From Eutreptiella sp. 'Long Island Sound 2002' (taxonomy: Eukaryota > Euglenozoa > Euglenophyceae > Eutreptiales > Eutreptiaceae): a DNA stretch of 64,000 nt. The DNA lies in the NCBI GenBank assembly GCA_964036045.1, contig OZ038392.1, forward strand, positions 17,319,612 to 17,383,611, written 5' to 3'. The notes below the pieces were generated by a model that saw only the letters and a program-made list of their open reading frames with translations, searched no databases and was not told where the DNA came from. Below, piece by piece: positions 9,839 through 19,864 of this stretch (within the stretch, counting starts at the first letter, position 1; every line of letters begins with the position of its first letter). The translations under genes were made by a program, and so were the position numbers.

Positions 9839-11816
9839 GTATGCGGCTGACCATCCCCATCCACTTCACGCCACGGGAACCTACATGGAAGTTCCTGGGT
9901 ATGCTCCTGGGTGTACACCTGGGTATGCACCCCTGAGTGGGTTGAGGAGAGGACCAGAGTCTCTGGGAGGCAGGAGTAGAGGATCGGGAAGATCCTCCAA
10001 CAGGTCCCTGACGCGGTCGGAGATCAACGAGGTGCTCCAAGGAGCCACTTCGAAAATCGTGAGCGACCTCACGCAAGAGATCAGGGAGAAACTGCAGCCC
10101 CTGATGATCCCGTCCCATGCGTCACCTACGACAGTGGGGATGTCACCCCACCGAATACAGGCTAACCACCTGGCGGCAGGGTTGACGAATACCCTGGGGA
10201 GCCTGAGGAGCCGACCGATGACGACTCCTGCAGCAGTACCAAGAAGCCCATTCGTCCCGAGGACAGCCCAGCCGCCCTACAGTCACGTGACGAACTCGAC
10301 GAGGGCCGAGCTGGACCAGCTGGGGCTGACAGCCCTAAGGGCTATGGTGGACGTGGAGCCTTATGGCTCCAGTGATCTAGGCGGAGACCCCTCCGATGAT
10401 GGGCCGCCTTCGATGACTTCTTCTTCGCCATCGGATGACGAAGACCCTGAGGACCCCGAGGACTCCAAGGGTAAGAAGAAGAAGAAGAAGAAGAAGACCC
10501 GACGCCCTGAAGGACGCCGAGCTCAGGAGGCGAAGGCTATTGCCACCTCCAAGATAGTGGTGAACCTGCCTGAATTCACAGGCAAGGACCTCAGCGAGTT
10601 CGCTGAGAACTTTGGCCGGTTCCTACGACTGACCGGCCAAACCCACGCGAGTGGGCGAGTGAAGTGCGACCTGCTCCTGCAGTGCTGCAAGACGAAGTAC
10701 CTGGAGAAGCAGGTCAGGCAGATCGTCACCAACTCCGCCACCTTTGCCGACGTGTTGGTTGCCCTGGAGAGGCAGTACCCAACCTACGAGACCGACCTCT
10801 CCATCAGGGCCGAGATCCAGAACCTGCCCGTGCTGCCGAACAACCCCAAACCCGGCAGGGTCTCCGAGCTGTTGGCGGACCTGGACCACTGGGCTGGGCG
10901 ACTGACGCCCGGTTCCTACAGCAGCGACGACCTGCTGTTTTGGTTGTGCTCCAAGCTCCCCCGTGAGCTATGGGACGAGTGCCGTCTGACGGCTGAGCGC
11001 AAGGCTAGATCCCTCCGCTACGAGGATCTATGCGTGCTACTCCTGGAGATGGCGCTGGAGAAGGAGAGCGACCAACACCTGAACCACTACCGTCCTGGTG
11101 GTGGAGGTTCTGGAGGCAAAGGGTACCAAGGGTCCCGACCTGGGCAGGGGACTACCCCCAAACACGCCCACGCCCGCCTAATGGAGAACGTGAAGGAGCT
11201 ATTCTGGTGTGATGCCAGAGATGAACAGGGCCACCTGCAGCATGCCTCCGACTGCGAGCAGCGAGACTGCTTTGTTGTCCAGGGGAAGCAGCAGGAAAAG
11301 ATCACCGGCGCCAAGGTGAAGATGCCGGATCATTACCGCTGCACCATCACGTGTGCATTCTGCGGTAAGCGGAAGCACTATGAGGACGAGTGCTACCATA
11401 AGCAACGCCTATCGGCGAAGCTTAAGGGGGAAGATCCTGGCAAAAGCTCAGGCAAAGGTGGAGGCAAGGCCAAAGGCAACGACTCCGGCAAGGGCAAGTC
11501 GAAAGGACGTGGTCAAGGTGGTCAAGACAAGGGTCAAGGCGGACGAGGAGGAGGCGCTAATCGCCAGAACGACAACAAGAACAAGGACAAGAACGGAGGT
11601 AACCCCAACCCTAATCCAGGGGGGAACTCCGAGCCCTCTGGAGGGCAGTCTGGACCTACCACACGCTCACAGACGCAGGCCCAGCAAGAACAAGGAGCCA
11701 AGCGTGAGCATGAAGGTGGTGACGACGGCAACGCCAAGAAGAGAAGCCTTTTCATGAGGATGGCCCGCAAATTGCGGAACAAGGGGTTCGAGGTGACCTG
11801 TCCCGCGGAGTTCTGA
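9839..11816 (+). CDS. gag: Gag of chromovirus C, 5' truncated
   Basis: The frame also runs upstream to 9684, but 9684-9838 is antisense LTR of element A, so the true gag begins at 9839 mid-gene. About 658 residues remain. After a Gly/Pro/Ser region (PGYAPGCTPGYAPLSG) and a Lys tract (about 10471-10500) comes the gag core (LPEFTGKDLSEFAENFGRFL near 10570, ALERQYPTYETDL near 10765, LCSKLPRELWDECRL near 10950). A canonical zinc knuckle CAFCGKRKHYEDEC (C-x2-C-x4-H-x4-C) lies at about 11352-11393, followed by a Gly/Lys/Gln-rich basic tail. It ends in TGA at 11814-11816 with pol in the same frame. Confidence 0.85.
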
Positions 11817-11819
11817 CGG
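11814..11819 (+). other. Candidate stop-codon readthrough site UGA-CGG between gag and pol (element C)
   Basis: The gag stop TGA at 11814-11816 is followed by CGG and the same frame stays open into the protease (DTGA at 11898). UGA-CGG is the classical tobravirus/furovirus type of leaky stop. Element A, an unrelated family, has UAG-CGG at the same place. Confidence 0.65.
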
Positions 11820-14800
11820 GGACGCTCTGGTGGCACCCAAGACCTGGTGTTTTGGGTACGTATCCGACTAGGGGGACGTGAATACCTGGGGGTACTGGAT
11901 ACTGGAGCCACAATATCGATAGTGGCCAAGAAAATTTTACCTTGTGGGAGCCTGAAGAACACCATGACCACCGCCGCTATACGGATGGGGGATGGACATG
12001 TGGTGCACAGCTGCGGGGACTGCGAAGTGGAGATACCTATGGGCTCCAAGACTATCGCCCATCGGTTCTATGTGATGGACACTGATGCCTTCGACTTTGT
12101 ACTGGGTACTGACTTCTTCGTGCAGCACTCCCAGATACAATCCCTGACGCTGCAAGCGCCCTACCTCCTGTACGTGGACCACGGCAGTGGCAGAGAGTCT
12201 GTGCCACTGGAGCAGTCGGAACATACCTCGAGTTACCTGAGACTATCGAAGGAGGAGCCCTCGAACATGATGGCGGCCTCCAAAACTGAGGACTATCAAC
12301 TATTGGGGGAAGTCCTAGACCAAGGTCTGAAGGAGTTGGGTTACTCTCGAGAAGACCTAAGTGTGGAACTGTTCGCCAGCGACAAGCAGCATGTACTGGA
12401 CCTATACTGCAGCAAGGGGAAGAACTGCAGCTACAAATTTTACTGGCCCTCTTTCGGGATGGCCTACGGGAACCCCAGATTCAGTGAACTGGGGAAGGTG
12501 CTGACCAAGGTGGCCTTGGAACGTTCCCGTATGGTCCTGTGTTCCCCCGATTGGGGAGCCCATGGGGGCAACGAGTACTGGCGAACCCTCCTTGACAAGC
12601 TGACTATCAGCTCTGTGCGGTTACCTGATGAGGCCATCTACGTGCCTCTGGGACGCAAGACGCCCATCGGGAAGCCCGGATGGGGGAGTATGCTCAGCGT
12701 GGTGGACGGAAGTCTTACCACCATCCCCTGGGAAGACCTGGACCCTACTCTGGTCCAGGCTATACAACGAGAAAGCGATGGACTCGCCTTGGGTGACTTG
12801 AAGGATCGTCTCCGACCTCAAGATGCTGTTGAAACTACACCCGGAGGAGATGAGTACGTCGTGACTGACACCAACGCCCCCAACTCTCCCTGTCATGTAC
12901 CTGTTCCTGATGGAGTCTCTGAGTGTGGACTATCTGAGCTACCTAGCTCTATCCACTCAGACGACGAAACTGAGCACGACGCCTTCTTCTTGCAGACTGC
13001 GGTGGAAGAAGTGGAGAACGCCGAGTACGTCGCCCCACTAAAACCCCTACTCTCCATGAGGGTGGAAGACCCCGTGGATGAAGAGCTGGACCCTCGATCC
13101 AGGCTCAGGGAGTATGTGGATTCCAAGAGGAAGTTGGTGGCGAAAAAGCTATGCTACGCGAAGCCTACCCGCAGCTCGTGGCCACTGAAGCAAGGACGTA
13201 TGGGAGACCTATCCCAACTGAAGGAGGACCTCGAACAGAAGATCACCACCTGGCAAAGGGAGGTAGATCTCAAGCTCATGAAGAGCGTGTGGGGTGCCCA
13301 TGTGAGGACCCCAGATGAGGACGACCTCTCGGAGGAATGTGTATGTGAACCCCCTAAAGCGTGCCTATGTTGCCATCGTCCACCGGAGATGGTTGAGGAA
13401 GACCTTCTGTATGCCTACCAAGGGCTGAAGGATGCTACCGCGGGCGAAGAGTCGGTGGAGGACCACCTCCCGACTTCTATTCAAGGGGCAAGCAACTTAC
13501 ACTCCGACGAGGATATGGAGGACAAGATCAAGGTACTGGACCCGCGGGTACAAAAGCTGATAAGGACCTATCTGGAGGTGTTCGGAGAACTACCCCCTCC
13601 AGCCTCATGCGACAAGCTGGTACAGATGGACCTCAAGCTGAAACCCGAGTTCGTGGGTCACAAGATCCGGAGGAGACCCTATCCAGCTCCTAAAGAGCAG
13701 GCCGACGAGATTGAGCGACAGATACAAGAATGTATCGACGCTGGCCTAGTCCTGGAGTACAAGGATGGGGACTACCCCCTACACTGCAGCCCCTGTTTCC
13801 TGGTGGCTAAACCTGGGTCTACAGCCAAACGGCTGGTAGTGGACTATGGAGAGCTGAACAAGAAGACGCTGAACCACTCACGGTCCATTCCCAATATGGA
13901 GTCTACCCTGGAGAAGATAGCCTCCTGTCGCTACAAGACCAAGATGGACAAGCGAAGTGGATTCTGGCAAGTGGACCTGACGCCCAACGCGCAGGAACTA
14001 CTGGCCTTCATCACCCCTCAGGGGAGGGTATTCAAGTGGAAGGTCATGCCATTCGGCGTGGCTAACGCCCCCGCTCTGTTCCAAGAGCTGATGAACAAGA
14101 TCTTGTCCATCCTACGACGGAGACCTAAGGTGCAGGAGCTTATATCCCGTGGGGCCCAGATGGAGGCTCACATCGACGATGTATGCCTCGGGACCAATAC
14201 CCAGGAGGATCACCTAATCCTCTTGGGTGAGTTCTTTGCGGTCTGCCAGGAGAACCACACACGACTCAAGCTGGAGAAGTGTGAGTTCATGCAGGAGACC
14301 ATGCAGTACCTGGGGTTTGACGTTGGCTATGGGTGGTGGACCCCAGCGGCCTCTAAGGCCAAACCCCTGATGGATGCCAAGGTACGACACGAAGACCCCA
14401 AGAAAGGACTTCATGATGTACGCAGTTTCATTGGGGCGTGCAACTTCTATCGCCGCCACATCAAAAACTTCACCTACACCAGCGCGGTACTGACTGACTT
14501 GATCAAGAAGAGTACTACTTGGCGCTGGGGCCCACAAGAGCAACAAGCGTTTGACGAGCTCAAAGACAAGGTAGCCAACGCTAAGTGCTTGGGCGTGCCT
14601 AGGGCACAAGGGGAGATTATCCTGGTGACCGACACCAGCAATGTGGGCGGTGGTGGAACGTTGTTCCAGTGGCAAGCACTAGAGAAGGAGGAGTTCGACT
14701 CGGCCATTTCCCAATGGGGGACGGAAGGTCTCAACCGAGATGGAACCCTCAAGCACAGCTACCCTGACGACAAGTGGGTCCTAGTACCTCTGGGCCACTG

Positions 14801-16745
14801 GAACTGGAAGTGGAACCAGGCCAGGGGGAACTACTCCACCTATGAGCAGGAACTGCTCGCGGGTATGCTGGTGCTATCCTCACAAGCACGACTGTTGGGG
14901 AGTAACCCTGTGGTCTGGCTATGCGACCAAGAACCGGTCCGCAGTTTCCAGAAGGGCCCCCCACCTGAGAAGGCCAAGCTACGTCGCTGGTGGACCTACC
15001 TCAGTCAACTACGGCTGACGGTACACCATATCCAGGGAGTGAAGAACGAGTGTGCCGACTACATCAGCCGCAACAACTTCGACGCCCTGATTGGTGCCCG
15101 GTCTGAAGCGCTGGCTAAGGAAGCGTTCAGCCGTATGGACGTACACCTGGACCTGAACATGACCATGATACGCCCCCTGGATGGACTCCAACAATCGGAG
15201 TACCTACAGGAGTTTGGGGATATCTACCGGCGCCTGGAGAAACGCCTTGAACCCCTCCTGGTCAACCAAGACCAGTGGAAGCGGGACAAGAGCTACCTCT
15301 GGCACGAGGACCGCATCGTGGTGCCTAGTGACCGAGTCCCAGCGCTGCTGAAGTGGACCCATGAGTCCAGTGGTCATGTGGGTGCTGACCGTACCCTGAG
15401 GCTGTTCAAGCAGTGGTTCCACACTACGTGGACTGACGACCAGCTGCGGAAGACGCTCCTGCCTATCGTGGACAAGTGCCCGTGCAGGTCCTGTAAACCA
15501 GGGGATATCAGGGACAGAGGTCTCTACTCGACCCTGCCCATCCCTCACTGTGCTAACAGTGTTCTATACGTGGACTACACGGAGATGCCGAAGTTCGGGG
15601 GCTATGACTTCGCCCTCGTGGTAACCTGTGGGTTGACCAGGTTTACCAGGGTGTTCCCATGTACCAAGCACATTACCGGAGAGGAGACTATCAAGATACT
15701 CCTGGAGGAGTGGTTTTGTGTCTATGGGGCGCCCAAGGAGATCAACTCCGATGAGGACGTACGAGTACGCTCAGATACTGGCTGGTACAAGAGGGTCCTG
15801 AGGTCCCTCAATGTCCAGGTATCTACGGGGATTCCCTACTCTCACACGAGCAACCCCCTATGTGAGCGACAGATTCGTGTCCTGAAGGAGAACGTCAGGA
15901 TATGGTGCAAAACTGAACGCACCAGAGACTGGGTGAGACTACTCCCCGTCATATCCTTGATGATGAACTCCCAAGAGAGTTCAGCTACTGGCTACTCGCC
16001 ACATGAGCTATTCATGGGGCGCCCGGCATGGTTCCTACATGCCCCCTATCCAGAGGACACCCATTCTTCTGTGGGTGAATGGGTCCAAGAGCAACAAGCG
16101 AAGGTGGACAAGGCCAAGGCTATGCTCCAGAGAGTGAGGGAGCGTCAGTGGAACAAGAAGAACAAGCACCGTGTACCGGCCACCTACCAAGAAGGGGACT
16201 GGGTGCTGGTGCACCACAGTCGACTACCCGCCTGGCCACGCTCTACCAGCGATGACCCATACTTCGGGCCGTACAAGATCCTATCTGTGGATGGACACCG
16301 TATCACCGTGCGGTGTTCTCCCCGTCTAGGGGGGACCCTGGTGTGCGCCGCTCAACACCTGAAGCGCTACCTTGATCCTGAAGACCTCTGTGGGGAGGAG
16401 TGGGAGCTGAACGACGAGGAAATCGCCGCTCTGGACCTACAAGGAGCTGCCAGCCCTATGGAAGTTGAAGGTGAACTCCCCGACATGAACGCCGAGGAGA
16501 TGGCTAAGGAGGGCTTCTACCTGGTGAAGTCTGTCCTACGCCACCGCTATCGCCAGGGTTGGCGCTTCCTCACCCTCTGGGAAGGGTTTGGAGTCGAAGA
16601 GGCCACCTGGGAGCCCTTCTCTGCATTTGTTCTACCTGAGGGACGCCTAAACTCAGTTCTGGTTGACTACTTGTCCCAGAACAACCTTGGTGAGTTGTTG
16701 AGGCTCGCTGAGATGCTTGCCTCCAAGAATAAAGCTAGGGACTGA
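11817..16745 (+). CDS. pol: Pol polyprotein of chromovirus C: protease, Dam-like domain, RT, RNase H, integrase, chromodomain
   Basis: Intact frame of about 1640 codons with no ATG at its start (first candidate codon GTG 11847). Retropepsin VLDTGATISIV at about 11893-11925. A DIRS-type methyltransferase-like segment follows (VELFASDKQHVLDLYC near 12370, MVLCSPDWGAHGG near 12530, YWRTLLDKL near 12575). RT spans about 13600-14340 with an unusual IDDV catalytic box at 14172-14183 instead of YxDD. RNase H (ILVTDTSNVGGGG) is near 14620. Integrase has the H...H...CPCRSC zinc motif (about 15360-15490) and D at 15573, D at 15750 and E at 15864, a DD37E spacing. The C-terminal chromodomain (WRFLTLWEGFGVEEATWEP) lies at about 16510-16680. 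It ends in TGA. Confidence 0.92.
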   Translation, partial: RGRSGGTQDLVFWVRIRLGGREYLGVLDTGATISIVAKKILPCGSLKNTMTTAAIRMGDGHVVHSCGDCEVEIPMGSKTIAHRFYVMDTDAFDFVLGTDFFVQHSQIQSLTLQAPYLLYVDHGSGRESVPLEQSEHTSSYLRLSKEEPSNMMAASKTEDYQLLGEVLDQGLKELGYSREDLSVELFASDKQHVLDLYCSKGKNCSYKFYWPSFGMAYGNPRFSELGKVLTKVALERSRMVLCSPDWGAHGGNEYWRTLLDKLTISSVRLPDEAIYVPLGRKTPIGKPGWGSMLSVVDGSLTTIPWEDLDPTLVQAIQRESDGLALGDLKDRLRPQDAVETTPGGDEYVVTDTNAPNSPCHVPVPDGVSECGLSELPSSIHSDDETEHDAFFLQTAVEEVENAEYVAPLKPLLSMRVEDPVDEELDPRSRLREYVDSKRKLVAKKLCYAKPTRSSWPLKQGRMGDLSQLKEDLEQKITTWQREVDLKLMKSVWGAHVRTPDEDDLSEECVCEPPKACLCCHRPPEMVEEDLLYAYQGLKDATAGEESVEDHLPTSIQGASNLHSDEDMEDKIKVLDPRVQKLIRTYLEVFGELPPPASCDKLVQMDLKLKPEFVGHKIRRRPYPAPKEQADEIERQIQECIDAGLVLEYKDGDYPLHCSPCFLVAKPGSTAKRLVVDYGELNKKTLNHSRSIPNMESTLEKIASCRYKTKMDKRSGFWQVDLTPNAQELLAFITPQGRVFKWKVMPFGVANAPALFQELMNKILSILRRRPKVQELISRGAQMEAHIDDVCLGTNTQEDHLILLGEFFAVCQENHTRLKLEKCEFMQETMQYLGFDVGYGWWTPAASKAKPLMDAKVRHEDPKKGLHDVRSFIGACNFYRRHIKNFTYTSAVLTDLIKKSTTWRWGPQEQQAFDELKDKVANAKCLGVPRAQGEIILVTDTSNVGGGGTLFQWQALEKEEFDSAISQWGTEGLNRDGTLKHSYPDDKWVLVPLGHWNWKWNQARGNYSTYEQELLAGMLVLSSQARLLGSNPVVWLCDQEPVRSFQKGPPPEKAKLRRWWTYLSQLRLTVHHIQGVKNECADYISRNNFDALIGARSEALAKEAFSRMDVHLDLNMTMIRPLDGLQQSEYLQEFGDIYRRLEKRLEPLLVNQDQWKRDKSYLWHEDRIVVPSDRVPALLKWTHESSGHVGADRTLRLFKQWFHTTWTDDQLRKTLLPIVDKCPCRSCKPGDIRDRGLYSTLPIPHCANSVLYVDYTEMPKFGGYDFALVVTCGLTRFTRVFPCTKHITGEETIKILLEEWFCVYGAPKEINSDEDVRVRSDTGWYKRVLRSLNVQVSTGIPYSHTSNPLCERQIRVLKENVRIWCKTERTRDWVRLLPVISLMMNSQESSATGYSPHELFMGRPAWFLHAPYPEDTHSSVGEWVQEQQAKVDKAKAMLQRVRERQWNKKNKHRVPATYQEGDWVLVHHSRLPAWPRSTSDDPYFGPYKILSVDGHRITVRCSPRLGGTLVCAAQHLKRYLDPEDLCGEEWELNDEEIAALDLQGAASPMEVEGELPDMNAEEMAKEGFYLVKSVLRHRYRQGWRFLTLWEGFGVEEATWEPFSAFVLPEGRLNSVLVDYLSQNNLGELLRLAEMLASKNKARD

Positions 16746-18120
16746 ACCTTACCCTTACCTGCCAAAGCGTATGTGTGAGTGTGCTAGTCCTAAGGTCCTG
16801 AGAGCAAGCCGCAGAAGTGGTGTCCTAATTATACCCAAGTCTGCGCCCTTGCTGAACCTGGAGGGTTGGCTTATTGATGCCACGGGGTACGCCCCGGGTC
16901 TCCCCTCCCCTATGCGCCCAATTTCTGTGCTGGCGCAAAACCTTGGGGGAATACCCAGAGTGTTAATCCAGGTATTGTTTTCCCTACCTACCTGTCTACT
17001 ACAGGGAGGGGTGGCCAAAAGCTATGAAGGCATGCAAAACGCCTGTTTGCTATGTGGCCAAAAACACTAACCTAACCCACTGTCACAGCCCACCAACCCA
17101 GCTAAAATTGCAGGAAAAGGGTGGGACAGTGACACGCCCCCTACAGGTCCTACACACCCTACAGTGGCACCATCCTGGTGGGCGAGCGCTGGGCAACTGG
17201 CTCTAGCCCCCACGCAGGACTACCACTCCTACACGCACACTCTACTTGGCGTTGCGAAGAGAAAGTTCTCGAGGGTCCTAGCGACCCACCTGTGAAATGA
17301 CAAGAGAACACAGCGCTGCTAAGCAACTGTGGCCTCACAGGGGACGCCACAACGCGTTTCCCCTGCAAGGGCTTGGAGGGAAGGAGTGCTCTCGTGTGCA
17401 AGGCGCAGATGTCGATGAAGTCGGACTCCCTGCTCTGCCACAGGCGGAGCGGAGTTACTTGTTTGTGGGATCTGCGCCCCTGTTTAGCAGGGCATAAAAA
17501 AATGCTGCTGCACCACTCACCCTACCTGCCCACCTGTAAAACAAAGGCAAATGAAAGGGCGTTTGCGGCGGAGGAACCAAGGCACACTCCAGGTATTATA
17601 CCCTTCTCAGTGTGCCCTATAATACGCTGTCCGCAAACACGCTGCATGGAGCAGCTACCCTTATCAAGCAAGCAAGCGTTAAGGGACTCCTCAGGTTCTC
17701 TTAAAGAACGTACCGAGGAGCCCCTGGGTAGCCTAAACAAGGTTTACCGTGCGCACTTCGCGTGGCCTACCCTTTAATGCGTGTGTGCATGCACGACTAT
17801 GCACAATCACGTGGGCAAACCTGCCCATCTCCACAACAATCTTGACTCCACCAGGGGGTGGCCCCGCCTGGGCGTACCTACCTTACCTACCGCTGGGAAG
17901 TGAAGCAAGGAGAGAAAACGAAAGGGGCGCACGCGAAGAACGTTGCTATGCACTTGTGTGTATGACTAATCACCCTGATCTGACCGCTAATCATCCGCAA
18001 TCTTACTAATCAATCCCTCTACCGCGTCCTATCGTGGTTATCGTTGTTAACGCTGCTACACGACTCGTTCACGGAGACACGAGACGAGCAATGTGTATGC
18101 GGCATGCAAGACGAGCATAC
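16746..18120 (+). other. 3' region of element C with polypurine-like tract; no gene seen
   Basis: After the pol stop there is no convincing ORF. AGGAAAAGGGTGGGACAG at 17112-17129 is purine-rich and is followed by TGACACGCCCCC, a plausible LTR start (17130). The second copy needed to confirm an LTR is not in the window, so the element's end is undefined. Confidence 0.4.
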
Positions 18121-19292
18121 CTGTAGTTTATACCTGATTCATTGAAGTCTTTTCAATTGATTTTCGAATTCTTGAATTTTTGAAGCTTCTATTAGTGTGG
18201 GTGGAATTTGTATGTTTGTTTATTAATGTGTGTCTCGTCATTTTCAAGACTACGTGATACATACGTTTATAATTCCATTATTTTTCCATTTTCCGGCGCT
18301 TCGCTAGGAGCCGCTCCTGCGCGCCGCCATTTTGGACGTATGAATTTCTGGATTTAAAAAATCCAGAGATGACTATAATTTCTATAAAAATGTGCTGAAA
18401 ATGCACAATTGGATTCTGCTCAAGTGTGTCGTTTCAGAAAAATTCTGCGCCGTCATTTGACGGATTTTGGTGTCGTCGCTTCGTTTTTGCGTGGATTCGT
18501 CCATAATTCTCCCATTCCTGCCTCTGCAGATACCCACGCGCAGCCTCGCTGAGTAGGCCGTGTTCGGGCCGAAACGCAGGTGCCTGGAGAGACTGAGCAG
18601 AACCAAGACCCCACCAAGGGGCAAATTAATTTCTTTTCGACTCCCTACGCCCTAAGACAGGTCACAGGTCGCCAGCAGGTTTACGAGAACCCATGCGAGT
18701 GTGTATAATGTGTCTTGCGTTTGGGTTGTGTCGACGCTGCGTCTTGGAGGAAGGGATGCATATGCACATGTTTGGCATGCTCCCAATCTAACCCAACCAA
18801 GCCACAGGAGCCCCGGCAGCGCCAAGAGCGCTGAGTCTTCTGTAGGAAACTGTACAATCAGAGCAGCAAAAGGACGCCAGCCATGGTGAGCGCCCATTTT
18901 TCAGTGTGAGGGAGACTGTAGGTATTTTAAAGTAGATGTGGAAACCAAGGAAAGGCCAAGAAAAATTCCCTTTTTCCTAAAATGCGACAGTGGTGGCCAC
19001 CACAGCACAAGGGGGGAGTAAGAAAAAGTGCTTTTCCATTGCTTTGGGACATACTCTAGTTGTATTAGAGATGCACTGAGCATCCATGCATTTTTATCTT
19101 AGTATTGGTCCAGCCAAAAGTGGTGAGAACACATTTTGACCTATGGAACCAAACACCCAATCAGGATATTGAGTGGACCCCTTAATCCCCTTTCAATCAG
19201 AAGTAAAACATCTTTTCCTGAGTTGACTGAGCACTGACATACCTAAGGTAGAACCTATGAATTTATCTATGTTTTTCCATGAATACTTATCT

Positions 19293-19365
19293 GCCCTAGT
19301 GGTATGCACCATAGGGGGTTAGGCACCTCTTTTTGAGAGGTCCTGGGTTCAATTCCTGGTCAGCC
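19293..19365 (+). repeat. tRNA-Lys(UUU)-like SINE head
   Basis: Contains a pol III B-box-like GGGTTCAATTCC (about 19346-19357) and an A-box-like TAGTGGTATGCAC. ACCTC-TTTTTGA-GAGGT forms a perfect 5-bp anticodon stem with a 7-base loop and anticodon TTT. The 5' and 3' ends do not pair as an acceptor stem, so this is a tRNA-derived element rather than a working tRNA gene. Confidence 0.5.
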
Positions 19366-19366
19366 T

Positions 19367-19404
19367 AACTAAGTAGGAAGATCCCAACTAAGTAGGAAGA
19401 TCCC
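19367..19404 (+). repeat. 19-bp tandem duplication after the tRNA-like segment
   Basis: AACTAAGTAGGAAGATCCC occurs twice back to back (19367-19385, 19386-19404), just downstream of the tRNA-like head; it may be part of the SINE body. Confidence 0.75.
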
Positions 19405-19864
19405 ATGTGACATGGCAGTGACCTCATCGCCACATACCATGCCACCTCAGCACATATGGGACCCAAAACAAAGAGTGCACATCTCCTAAGATGGCACTAT
19501 GGAGAGAGAGTGATCCTGAGGCAGTTTTCTAACTCTTTTCCCAAAACATTTCAGCTATCTCTGTGAATATGCATTCATTTGTATCCTGAGTTGCAGTTTC
19601 TGTGAATACCTAATCATCTTTCACTGTTTACACTGCAGCCCTTCATGCTTTGATCCTGAATTACCTTCTCTTTGCATACTGTTGGCTTGGGCTATCCTGG
19701 ATTGAGTTGGCTTTACTGTATTTCAACAAACAAAAGCTTTTCATCATCCAAAACCAGCAGCAGGACACCCTACAGCAACAACAAGCAGCAGGAGAAGCAA
19801 AAACACAGTGCTGAAAACACTATAAACTTTTCTGAGTGTCTATCAGGACGCTAAGGGACAGCCC

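Larger units (their letters stand above)
9839..17129 (+). mobile_element. Ty3/gypsy chromovirus C (5' truncated by element A)
   Basis: Internal region of a second chromovirus family, unlike A/B in sequence: gag 9839-11816, in-frame UGA, pol 11817-16745, then a 3' region with a polypurine-like tract at 17112-17129. Its 5' LTR and gag start are absent here; they would lie beyond the left edge because element A split the gene at 9838/9839. The 3' boundary is uncertain. Confidence 0.8.
18121..19835. other. Non-coding stretch, AT-rich, with SINE-like insertion
   Basis: No coding signal. A short perfect hairpin (TCTGGATTT/AAATCCAGA) lies at about 18346-18367. A tRNA-like segment and a 19-bp tandem duplication lie near 19293-19404. 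The stretch ends where homology to element A resumes at 19836. Confidence 0.5.

Noticed and set aside
19293-19365. Functional tRNA-Lys gene
   Set aside because: The acceptor stem does not pair and the D-arm is irregular.
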